A stretch of DNA of 64,000 nt from Oligella sp050920755 (GTDB lineage: Bacteria > Pseudomonadota > Gammaproteobacteria > Burkholderiales > Burkholderiaceae_B): the NCBI RefSeq assembly GCF_050920755.1, contig NZ_CP158480.1, forward strand, positions 2,666,001 through 2,730,000, written 5' to 3'. Shown here piece after piece: positions 41,748 to 51,700 of the stretch. A program made the position numbers and the translations under genes. Under the pieces are notes generated by a model. The model was not told where the DNA came from. It saw only the letters and a program-made list of their open reading frames with translations, and did not search any database. Numbering within the stretch: the stretch's first letter is position 1; each line of letters opens with the position of its first letter.

Positions 41748-44093
41748 TTAATATTGATAGCTAATTGATAACATGCCATAACGACCGCGCGACGAGTAGT
41801 AATCAATATCACGTGATAACGCTGTCTCACCTTGAGTCGGCACATTCAATGCATTCCAGTATTTTTTATCAAAGGCATTAATTAAGTTTGCCTGTAAACG
41901 CAGACCCTTTGCAAAACTCGGCTGATAATACACACCCAAATCTAAGGTGCCGTAGCCGGGTGCTTTGAAATCAGGGTATGGCGCCTCTGCAGTGGCTTCT
42001 TTGTAACGCACCTTATTGCGTTTTGCCACTAAAGTAAGATGCGCATCAGCACCCCATTGTTCCGATTCATAGCCAATACCGATATAGCTTTTAAGCGGAG
42101 CCACGGAATTAAGATGCGTGTTATTTTCACGGTCCTTGCCCACCGTCCAAGCTAAGCCGCCACGCACAAAGACATTATTTGAAAATTTATACTCAGCATT
42201 TGCCTCAAGCCCATAGATGCGTGCTTTATCAAGATTCACCGCTTGGAAGGCGCCAAATGGATAATAGCCTAAGGTCTGTTGTTGAATTTTGTACGGCGAA
42301 TCGGCCGCTACCGGTAAATTCGTCTCAATAAAGTTTTTGTAGTTTTGATGGAAGAACACCAAGGAGGCATTGAGCTGCTCATCTTGCCATGACGCACCTA
42401 ACTCAAAGCCGCGGCTAGTTTCAGACTTCAGACTACTATTTCCCACACGCAAGTAGTTAATGGTGGAACCGTATTTTTGATAAAGCTCGGTGGCGCTAGG
42501 CGCTCTAAAGCCATGAGCATAACGCGCGAAAAGACTTAGCTCTGCGCTAGGATTGACCTCAAGTAATAATGCCGGCGACCAACGACCGCCGCTGCGACCT
42601 ATTGATTCATCATCACTTAACCCCCCTGCCACATCAGCAAAACCATCGGCATATTTAGGCTTACGCCGCCAGTAATCATAGCGAATCGAAGGGGTCAGCT
42701 TGACACTATCACCACGCCAAGCAAAGGTGTTTTGTAGGTAAAAGCCTAAATCATCACTATCGACTTGTGGCACATCACTTTGATTGGTGTGCAAAAAGTC
42801 ACATGTACGTGGTCCGAAAGGTGCCGGCGTACCAGGACGCAATACCGGACAATTATCATAACCCACAGAGGCTTGACGATAACGACCGCCTTGATAATCC
42901 ATACCGACTAACCAATTACTGTAAAAATTATGGTTACCGATATAACCGGCTACTTCCAAACGACCGCCGATAAGGCGACTTTCAACGCTATTTGAACGAC
43001 CAATCTCGCCATAAGGATAACCATAACCAAAGGGATTACCCGGTATGATAAAGGCTCGTCTATCTGTGACTTTATTGCGGATGGCATCATAACCGGAATC
43101 TATCTTAGAATTTTGCCAATAAAGCAATGCAGAAATACGGTCTAATAATGCAAAATGTGCCTGATTACGATAGTCATAATTCAACCAAACCCGATCGGTA
43201 TCCGTTTTAGTAAATTCTGTATAGTTACCTATATCATGGTTAGTGGTGCCCTGATTATTAAGACTGTCTATCGTGCCGCGACTACGATAAGTAGAGGCAT
43301 TAAGAGAAATAGTATTGTGCGGATTAATATCAAATTCTAAACGTACTAAGCCATTTTTTTCATGACCATCTTGCGGGTTAGTTTGGTTACGAGTTGCACC
43401 ATAACCACCCTCTTCGGCCATATTTTTCACCTCATGAAAATCCTTATAGCTACCGTAAAGCATCGCTCTAAAACTATCAGTAAAGGCAACGGCACCACCT
43501 AACTGGGTCGTAGTAGAATCATCATAACCGGAGTAAGTGACACCCCCTAAAAAGCCTACCATTTGATTTTCAGGTAATAAATCTGCAAAGCCAATCGAAT
43601 TAACTGCCACCTGACTACCTAATGAAGCAGAGCCCTTGACCCCGGTACCTTTTAATACGGAGATAGATGACAGACCGGCAAAAGAAAAACCCTGCTGACC
43701 ACCACTGGTACCACGTGCGCCATCATCCAACCATGGATTAGGAATACCATCTACAAATAACTGCACCCGTTGTTTATCCAGACCGCGGATATTAATACTT
43801 TTATTTTGCACATTAAAATCCAAACCGGGTTCTAAGCGACGGGTCACATCCTGCCATGATTGAATTCCCGCTTTTTGAATCGTAGCGCGATCAAAATCAC
43901 TAACCGTCGCCAAGGGCTCACTATCTCCCTCGACAACTGCCCAAACAGTGGGTAATTCAGCAGTTTCAGAACTCATTGCAGAAGCTTGCACTTGCTGCTT
44001 GGTATGAGAGGCCGCTGAGTGAAGTTGAGATTGTGTTAAGGCATTGGCACTAAAGGCACTTAAGAGAATAAATATAGAGAACTTCAGCTTCAT
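41748..44093 (-). CDS. hmuR: TonB-dependent haem receptor
   Basis: A 781-residue outer-membrane receptor. A signal peptide (KFSIFILLSAFSANALTQ) is followed by a plug domain with WQDVTRRLEPGLDFNVQNKS, INIRGLDKQRVQLFVDGIPN and GVKGSASLGSQVAVNSI, then a beta-barrel with the usual haem-receptor FRAPSATELYQKYG and a final aromatic tyrosine in SISYQY. It takes haem or haemoproteins across the outer membrane with TonB. It is the first gene of hmuRSTUV; a Fur box lies in its promoter. Bordetella BhuR is the closest kind recalled. Confidence 0.92.
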   Translation of the reverse strand: MKLKFSIFILLSAFSANALTQSQLHSAASHTKQQVQASAMSSETAELPTVWAVVEGDSEPLATVSDFDRATIQKAGIQSWQDVTRRLEPGLDFNVQNKSINIRGLDKQRVQLFVDGIPNPWLDDGARGTSGGQQGFSFAGLSSISVLKGTGVKGSASLGSQVAVNSIGFADLLPENQMVGFLGGVTYSGYDDSTTTQLGGAVAFTDSFRAMLYGSYKDFHEVKNMAEEGGYGATRNQTNPQDGHEKNGLVRLEFDINPHNTISLNASTYRSRGTIDSLNNQGTTNHDIGNYTEFTKTDTDRVWLNYDYRNQAHFALLDRISALLYWQNSKIDSGYDAIRNKVTDRRAFIIPGNPFGYGYPYGEIGRSNSVESRLIGGRLEVAGYIGNHNFYSNWLVGMDYQGGRYRQASVGYDNCPVLRPGTPAPFGPRTCDFLHTNQSDVPQVDSDDLGFYLQNTFAWRGDSVKLTPSIRYDYWRRKPKYADGFADVAGGLSDDESIGRSGGRWSPALLLEVNPSAELSLFARYAHGFRAPSATELYQKYGSTINYLRVGNSSLKSETSRGFELGASWQDEQLNASLVFFHQNYKNFIETNLPVAADSPYKIQQQTLGYYPFGAFQAVNLDKARIYGLEANAEYKFSNNVFVRGGLAWTVGKDRENNTHLNSVAPLKSYIGIGYESEQWGADAHLTLVAKRNKVRYKEATAEAPYPDFKAPGYGTLDLGVYYQPSFAKGLRLQANLINAFDKKYWNALNVPTQGETALSRDIDYYSSRGRYGMLSISYQY

Positions 44094-44118
44094 TTTAAAT
44101 AATAATAGTAATGATATT

Positions 44119-44131
44119 GATAATTGTTATC
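44119..44131. promoter_or_regulatory. Fur box in the haem operon promoter
   Basis: GATAATTGTTATC is a 13-bp near-perfect palindrome lying in a longer AT-rich tract (44108-44134) that fits the 19-bp Fur consensus built on GATAAT repeats. It stands 25 bases before hmuR and within a promoter-like region, with TTGACT on the minus strand at 44137-44142. Iron-bound Fur would block the promoter. Confidence 0.8.
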
Positions 44132-44391
44132 ATATAAGTCAATTATTCTATGATTTGAAGCTGAAATCAGTCAAGATAATTACTTAGTATTAAATTGATT
44201 TTTAAGAGACCGTTGTTTTAGTAGCGTAATTTCAATCCACTAAAACAAAAGGAATTGAAAAGATAATCTATACGATCGAAGAGCTGTACGCAGAGGTGAG
44301 GCGCCGCTAGATCATCTCAATTACTTCAAGCTTAATAAAACTGGCTCCTGCACAAACAGAAATCAGTCCCTTTTATTAATAACTCAATGCA

Positions 44392-44429
44392 CCGACCTAT
44401 ACGCTGAAACAACTTGCGCGATAGGCCGG
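44392..44429 (-). terminator. Possible weak terminator after rpoC
   Basis: CCGACCTAT and ATAGGCCGG pair with one mismatch, just past the rpoC stop. No T run follows on the minus strand. Between it and the Fur box (about 260 bases) no gene or other clear signal is seen. Confidence 0.35.
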
Positions 44430-44441
44430 AAGCATTAAAGA

Positions 44442-47400
44442 TTACTCTGCTGTCGAATCCGACGCATCGTTACTCTCAGCATGAGCGGCTTCGCTTTCCG
44501 AGCTGCCGCCGAGTACACTTTCCAGAGAAACCGGCTCTACAAATGGGTTTTCCTGCTCAGTTGAAACACTCTGCTCAAAGCTGTTACGGCTATCGATCTT
44601 CTTATGACGCGCTAAGTGATAAGCTAAACCGGTACCGGCAGGGATCAAGCGACCCACGATCACGTTTTCTTTTAGACCACGTAACTCGTCACGTTTACCC
44701 ATCACTGCAGCTTCTGTCAGAACGCGTGTTGTTTCCTGGAAGGAAGCAGCAGAGATAAAGGAATCAGTCGATAGTGACGCCTTGGTAATACCCAAGAGAA
44801 CGTTCTGGTAAGTCGCCGGTTGACCGCCTTCAGCCTGAACTCGATCGTTTTCATCCAATAAGGCTGAACGTTCGACCTGCTCACCCGGAATAAAGCTGGT
44901 ATCACCTGCATCCTCAACCACAACACGGCGCAACATCTGACGCACAATGACTTCAATGTGCTTATCATTGATCTTCACACCCTGTAAGCGATAAACCTCT
45001 TGTACCTCATCAATAATGTACTGAGCAAGCATCTCAATACCTTTGAGGCGAAGAATATCGTGCGGATCGGCTGGGCCGTCAACAATTAATTCACCTTGGT
45101 GAACCACGCGACCGTTTTGAACCTGAATATGCTTTTCTTTAGGGATCAGGAACTCATGTGGCTGACCGTCAGTATCGGTAATCACTAAACGCTGCTTACC
45201 TTTGGTGTCCTTACCGAAAGAAACCACGCCGGAAACATCGGCAAGAATACCGGCATCCTTAGGTGAACGTGCTTCAAATAACTCCACAACGCGCGGTAGA
45301 CCACCGGTAATATCGCGGGTTTTCTGAGAGTCAACCGGGATACGAGCCACAATCTCACCCACACCGATATCCTGACCGTCACGAACACGGATTAAGGCAC
45401 CGACCGGGAAGCTGATAGCCACCGTATGGCTGGTATTGTTTGGACCAAGGATTTTTAATTCCTCGCCTTTTTCATCCAGCATCTTAATCTGCGGACGCAC
45501 ATTGGCACGGGTAGCACGTTTAGGCGTAATCACGACTAAAGTCGACAAACCGGTCACTTCATCGGTTTGTTGAGCAACGTTAACACCCTCTTCGATGTTA
45601 TCGAATTTCACCTGACCTGCATACTCGGATACGATAGGACGAGTTAACGGATCCCACGTTGCTAATTTAGTACCGGCTTTCACCTCATCACCATCACCGA
45701 CCATCACCGTTGCACCATAAGGTACGCGGTGACGCTCACGTTCACGCTCAGTATTAGGATCGACAATTAATAACTCACCGTTATTAGAAATCGCAATACG
45801 CTCGCCCTTGCTATTAGTCACATAACGCATTGAAGCCAAGAAGGCAACCTTACCGTTAGACTTCGTTTCAAGGCTGGACACGCTGGCAGTACGTGACGCC
45901 GCACCACCGATGTGGAACGTACGCATCGTTAACTGTGTACCCGGTTCACCAATTGATTGAGCAGCAATAACACCCACTGCCTCACCGCGGTTTACTAAGG
46001 TACCGCGACCTAAGTCACGACCATAACATTGAGCACATAAACCGTGACGTGTTTCACACGTAAGCGGTGTACGGATTTTAACCTCGTCAATGCCCAGTTT
46101 GTCGATTAACTCGACCGCATCTTCATCAAGCATGGTGCCTGCGGTAATCACGGTCTCTTGAGTATCCGGATTAATAATATCAGCGGCTGCCACACGACCT
46201 AACACGCGATCACGTAATGGCTCGATGATTTCACCACCCTCAACCTTCGCTTTAACAACATAGCCATTGGTGGTACCGCAATCGTCCTCAATAATGACTA
46301 AGTCTTGCGTCACGTCAACCAGACGACGAGTCAAGTAACCCGAGTTCGCTGTTTTCAACGCGGTATCTGCTAGACCCTTACGCGCACCGTGAGTTGAAAT
46401 AAAGTACTGTAGTACGTTTAGACCCTCACGGAAGTTCGCAGTAATCGGCGTTTCAATAATTGAACCGTCCGGCTTAGCCATCAGACCACGCATACCGGCT
46501 AACTGACGAATCTGTGTGGCCGAACCACGCGCACCGGAGTCAGCCATCATATAAATGGAGTTGAATGACTCTTGATCGACTTCTTCATCAAAACGGTTAA
46601 GCACTTTTTCAGTCGCTAACTGTTCCATCATCACCTTAGTGACACGCTCAGTGGCTTTACCCCAAATATCAACCACGTTGTTATAACGCTCTTGGGTAGT
46701 AACCAAACCGGATGAGTGCTGTTTATCAATGGCTTTAACCTCTTCTGAAGCTTGTGCCAAGATGTCGGCCTTAGCGGCTGGCACCAACATATCATCCACG
46801 GCGATCGAAATACCGGCTTTAGTCGCTAAGCTGAAACCGGACTGCATTAATTTATCTGCAAAAATAACGGTTTCACGCAAACCGCAACGACGATAAGATT
46901 GGCTGACTAAGTTGGAAATCTCTTTTTTAGTAAGGGCTTTATCGATCACGCTAAATGGCAGACCCTTAGGTAAAATTTCCGATAGTAAAGCACGACCGAC
47001 AGTGGTTTCAACACGCTTTAACTGCGCTTTGAATTCACCGTTTTCGTCTTTAGTCCACTCATTTAAACGCACGGTAATACGGCTTTGTAACTCAACCGCA
47101 CCGGTATTGTAGGCACGATGCAATTCATTAAGGTCAGCAAAGAAGCTACCCTCACCCTTAGCGTTAATACGTGAACGAGTCGTATAGTAAAGACCTAATA
47201 CAATATCCTGAGAAGGAACAATCGAAGGCTCACCACTGGCCGGGAACAAGATGTTATTAGAAGCTAACATCAAGGTACGCGACTCTACTTGGGCCTCAAT
47301 GGATAACGGTACGTGTACCGCCATTTGGTCACCGTCAAAGTCCGCGTTAAAGGCCGCACACACCAGCGGGTGCAATTGAATCGCTTTACCCTCAATCAGT

Positions 47401-48719
47401 ACCGGTTCGAAGGCTTGAATACCTAAACGGTGTAGTGTCGGTGCACGGTTCAATAAGACCGGATGCTCACGAATCACTTCCTCTAAGATATCCCAAACCA
47501 CCGGCTCTTGTGAGTCAACCAAGCGTTTAGCCGCTTTAGTGGTAGCTACCAAATCCATCGCTACTAAACGGTGGAAAATAAATGGCTTAAAGAGCTCCAA
47601 CGCCATCAATTTCGGTAAACCGCACTGATGTAATTTAAGCTGAGGACCCACCACGATCACCGAACGACCGGAGTAGTCTACACGCTTACCTAATAAGTTC
47701 TGACGGAAACGACCGCCTTTACCCTTAATCATATCGGCAAGCGATTTTAACTGACGCTTGTTCTGACCGGTCATGGCCTTACCGCGACGACCGTTATCCA
47801 TCAGTGAATCAACCGCTTCCTGTAACATACGCTTTTCGTTGCGTACAATAATATCAGGGGCGTAAGACTCGATTAAACGTTTTAAGCGATTATTACGGTT
47901 AATCACACGACGGTATAAGTCGTTTAGGTCAGAGGTCGCAAAACGACCACCATCAAGTGGTACCAATGGACGTAAATCCGGTGGTAACACAGGCAATACC
48001 TCAAGGATCATCCATTCAGGCCTGATACCCGATTTTTGGAAACCCTCAATGACCTTAAGGCGTTTAGAGATTTTCTTAAGCTTTGCTTCAGAGGTTGTGA
48101 CTTTAAGCTCTTCGCGTAAAGTTTCTACCTCATTATCAATATCAAAGGTACGTAATAACTCACGGATAGCCTCGGCACCCATCAGGGCAACGAACTCATC
48201 ACCGTATTCATCTACCTTATTGTTATACTCCTCTTCGGTCATAATCTGGCCGCGCTGTAACGGCGTCATGCCAGGCTCAATCACGCACATTGCTTCAAAA
48301 TACAAGACGCGCTCGATATCACGTAAAGTCATATCGAGAACCATACCTAAACGCGAAGGTAAGCTTTTTAAGAACCAAATATGAGCAACCGGACTGGCCA
48401 ATTCAATATGACCCATACGCTCACGACGTACCTTGGCTGCCGTTACCTCAACACCACATTTTTCACAAATAATACCGCGATGCTTTAAACGCTTATACTT
48501 ACCGCACAAGCACTCATAGTCTTTTGTCGGGCCGAAAATCTTGGCACAAAACAGACCGTCACGCTCAGGCTTGATGGTACGGTAGTTGATGGTTTCAGCC
48601 TTGCGCACTTCACCGTAAGACCATGAACGGATCTTTTCCGGTGAAGCAATACCGATTTTAATTGCATCAAACTGCTCATCAGGCGCAATTTGCTTGTATA
48701 GACTTAATAAACCATTCAT
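44442..48719 (-). CDS. rpoC: RNA polymerase beta' subunit
   Basis: A 1,425-residue subunit of full betaproteobacterial length. The Zn-binding CLCGKYKR and CEKCGVEVT lie near the N-terminus, the catalytic Mg-binding NADFDGD in CAAFNADFDGDQMAVH near 460, the bridge-helix and trigger-loop region in IAAQSIGEPGTQLTMRTFH near 925, and a second Zn site in CETRHGLCAQCYGRDL near 890. Its ATG overlaps the rpoB stop (TAATG), so the two are co-translated. The tail (SESEAAHAESNDASDSTAE) is acidic. Confidence 0.97.
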   Translation of the reverse strand: MNGLLSLYKQIAPDEQFDAIKIGIASPEKIRSWSYGEVRKAETINYRTIKPERDGLFCAKIFGPTKDYECLCGKYKRLKHRGIICEKCGVEVTAAKVRRERMGHIELASPVAHIWFLKSLPSRLGMVLDMTLRDIERVLYFEAMCVIEPGMTPLQRGQIMTEEEYNNKVDEYGDEFVALMGAEAIRELLRTFDIDNEVETLREELKVTTSEAKLKKISKRLKVIEGFQKSGIRPEWMILEVLPVLPPDLRPLVPLDGGRFATSDLNDLYRRVINRNNRLKRLIESYAPDIIVRNEKRMLQEAVDSLMDNGRRGKAMTGQNKRQLKSLADMIKGKGGRFRQNLLGKRVDYSGRSVIVVGPQLKLHQCGLPKLMALELFKPFIFHRLVAMDLVATTKAAKRLVDSQEPVVWDILEEVIREHPVLLNRAPTLHRLGIQAFEPVLIEGKAIQLHPLVCAAFNADFDGDQMAVHVPLSIEAQVESRTLMLASNNILFPASGEPSIVPSQDIVLGLYYTTRSRINAKGEGSFFADLNELHRAYNTGAVELQSRITVRLNEWTKDENGEFKAQLKRVETTVGRALLSEILPKGLPFSVIDKALTKKEISNLVSQSYRRCGLRETVIFADKLMQSGFSLATKAGISIAVDDMLVPAAKADILAQASEEVKAIDKQHSSGLVTTQERYNNVVDIWGKATERVTKVMMEQLATEKVLNRFDEEVDQESFNSIYMMADSGARGSATQIRQLAGMRGLMAKPDGSIIETPITANFREGLNVLQYFISTHGARKGLADTALKTANSGYLTRRLVDVTQDLVIIEDDCGTTNGYVVKAKVEGGEIIEPLRDRVLGRVAAADIINPDTQETVITAGTMLDEDAVELIDKLGIDEVKIRTPLTCETRHGLCAQCYGRDLGRGTLVNRGEAVGVIAAQSIGEPGTQLTMRTFHIGGAASRTASVSSLETKSNGKVAFLASMRYVTNSKGERIAISNNGELLIVDPNTERERERHRVPYGATVMVGDGDEVKAGTKLATWDPLTRPIVSEYAGQVKFDNIEEGVNVAQQTDEVTGLSTLVVITPKRATRANVRPQIKMLDEKGEELKILGPNNTSHTVAISFPVGALIRVRDGQDIGVGEIVARIPVDSQKTRDITGGLPRVVELFEARSPKDAGILADVSGVVSFGKDTKGKQRLVITDTDGQPHEFLIPKEKHIQVQNGRVVHQGELIVDGPADPHDILRLKGIEMLAQYIIDEVQEVYRLQGVKINDKHIEVIVRQMLRRVVVEDAGDTSFIPGEQVERSALLDENDRVQAEGGQPATYQNVLLGITKASLSTDSFISAASFQETTRVLTEAAVMGKRDELRGLKENVIVGRLIPAGTGLAYHLARHKKIDSRNSFEQSVSTEQENPFVEPVSLESVLGGSSESEAAHAESNDASDSTAE

Positions 48720-51700
48720 TATTTTTTACCCTCCAGCTCCATATTTAGAGCCAGTGATCGAATTTCTTTAACCAAGACGTTGAAGGATTCAGGCATACCG
48801 GCATCAATAGAATGCTCACCCTTAACGATATTTTCGTGAACCTTCGTACGACCTGCAATATCATCCGATTTAACGGTTAACATTTCTTGTAACGTATAGG
48901 CGGCACCATATGCCTCAAGTGCCCATACCTCCATCTCACCGAAACGCTGACCACCGAACTGTGCCTTACCGCCTAACGGCTGCTGAGTCACTAGTGAGTA
49001 TGGACCGATAGAACGAGCGTGCATCTTATCATCGACTAAGTGATGTAGTTTCAGATAGTGCATATAACCAACCGTTACCGGACGATCAAACGGCTCACCG
49101 GTACGACCGTCAATCAAATTAACCTGTGTACGTGTTTCAGTCAGACCCAAACGATCTTTTACCTCATCCGGATAGGCCAGTTTCAACATATGCTGAATTT
49201 CTGCCTCAACTGCACCGTCAAATACCGGTGTTGCTAATGGTAAACCGTCACGTAGATTTTGTGCCATTTCGATAATTTCATCGTCTGACAGCGTATCTAA
49301 TTTTTCCTTTCTACCGACGTCGTTATATACCCTTTCAAGATATGCACGAATATCGCTCACCTGCTTGCTACGCTCACCGGCAAGCATTTCATCGATACGC
49401 TGACCGATACCCTTGGCAGCCCAGCCTAAGTGCACCTCAAGAATCTGACCAATGTTCATACGTGAAGGTACACCCAGTGGGTTCAAGACGATATCAACCG
49501 GCGTACCATCCGCCATATAAGGCATATCCTCTACCGGTACGATGTGAGAAACCACACCCTTATTACCGTGACGACCTGCCATCTTATCACCCGGCTGTAA
49601 GCGACGTTTAACCGCTAAGTAAACCTTAACCATCTTTAAGACACCCGGCGGTAACTCATCACCCTGAGTTAATTTCTTACGCTTCTCATCGTACATACGC
49701 TCGATTTCAGCGCGCTCAAAGTCAATTGACTCCTTAGCATGCTCAAGCGTTGTTTGCGTATCCTCATCCGCTAAACGGATATCGAACCAGAAATTAGGAT
49801 CTAAATTTTCTAAGTACTCAGCGGTTAATTCGCTACCCTTTTTAAGACCCTGAGGACCACCGTTTACTACCTGACCGACTAAAACTTTCTGTAGACGATC
49901 AAAAATATCATTTTGTGTGATACGGAAGCGGTCATCCAAGTCAATGCGATAGCGCTCTAACTCCGCATCAATAATCGACTGAGCACGCGCATCCGGCTTT
50001 TCACCCTTAGCGGTCAATACCTGTACATCAATAACCGTACCGTTCATACCGGAAGGTACACGTAATGAAGTATCCTTAACATCAGCGGCTTTTTCACCGA
50101 AAATCTGACGTAACAAGCGCTCTTCGGGTGTTAAAGGCGTTTCCGATTTAGGCGTTACCTTACCCACCAGAATATCATCGGTACGAACCTCAGCACCGAT
50201 ATGAATCATGCCGGAATCGTCCAAGCGGTTTAACTGCGCTTCAGGCACATTGGAAATATCGCGTGTAATCGACTCATCACCCAGTTTGGTTTGACGAGCC
50301 ACCACGGTTAATTCCTCAATATGAATTGAGGTATAACGATCTTCAGAAACGACCTTTTCAGAAATTAAGATCGAGTCCTCAAAGTTATAACCATTCCATG
50401 GCATAAAGGCGATCAACATATTTTGACCTAAGGCTAATTCACCTAAGTCAGTTGATGCACCATCAGCAAGCACATCACCCGCAGCAACCACATCACCACG
50501 CTTAACTGTTGTGCGTTGGTTGATATTCGTATTTTGGTTAGAACGGGTGTATTTAGTCAGGTTATAAATATCAACACCCACTTCACCGGCTTGTGCTTCG
50601 TCGTCATTTACTCGAATCACGATACGCTGTGCATCAACGTGATCAACCACACCACTACGTTTGGCTTGAACCGAAGTACCGGAGTCAAGGGCCACAATAC
50701 GCTCAAGACCGGTACCCACTAAAGGCTTCTCAGGCTTCAAGCACGGTACTGCCTGACGTTGCATGTTGGCACCCATCAAGGCACGGTTCGCATCGTCATG
50801 CTCCAAGAACGGAATTAATGAAGCGGCCACTGAAACAATCTGTGACGGCGCAACGTCCATGTACTGAACATTTTCCGGTGCCGTCATAATGGTTTCACCA
50901 TTTTCACGACACGCAATTAAATCATCGATAAACTTACCGCTATCATCTAACTCGGCGTTCGCCTGTGCGATCACATAATTGGACTCTTTAATCGCTGATA
51001 AATACTCGATTTCATCCGTAACGCGGCAGTTTTCAACTTTGAGATATGGTGTTTCCAGGAAACCGAAGTTATTTAATCTGGCATACAACGCCATTGAGTT
51101 GATTAGACCGATGTTTGGACCCTCAGGTGTCTCAATCGGACAAACACGACCGTAGTGAGTCGGGTGTACGTCTCGCACCTCAAAGCCGGCACGTTCACGT
51201 GTTAAACCACCCTGACCTAAAGCAGACACACGGCGCTTATGGGTAATTTCCGATAACGGGTTAGTTTGATCCATGAACTGCGACAACTGATTAGAGCCGA
51301 AGAACTCCTTAACCGCCGCCGAGATTGGCTTCGAGTTAATGAGGTCATTAGGCATTAAGTTGTCAGACTCAGCGGAACCTAAGCGATCCTTAACCGCACG
51401 CTCAACACGCACCAAACCGGCACGGAACTGGTTCTCTGCCAACTCGCCCACGCAACGTACACGACGATTACCTAAGTGGTCAATATCGTCAATCTCGCCT
51501 TTACCGTTACGTAAATCAACCAAGATCTTAATGGTTTTTAAAATATCATCGTCAGTTAGGGTAAGAGCGCCCTCAGCACTATCAGTGCCGTGTAAGCGAC
51601 TATTTACCTTCATACGACCGACGCGTGACAGGTCATAGCTGTCTTCGCTATAGAATAAACGCTCAAATAAGGCCTCAACCGCTTCTTCGGTCGGTGGCTC

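Noticed and set aside
44200..44360. Possible small RNA or gene between hmuR and rpoC
   Set aside because: No convincing ORF, promoter-terminator pair or strong hairpin beyond the weak one after rpoC was found.
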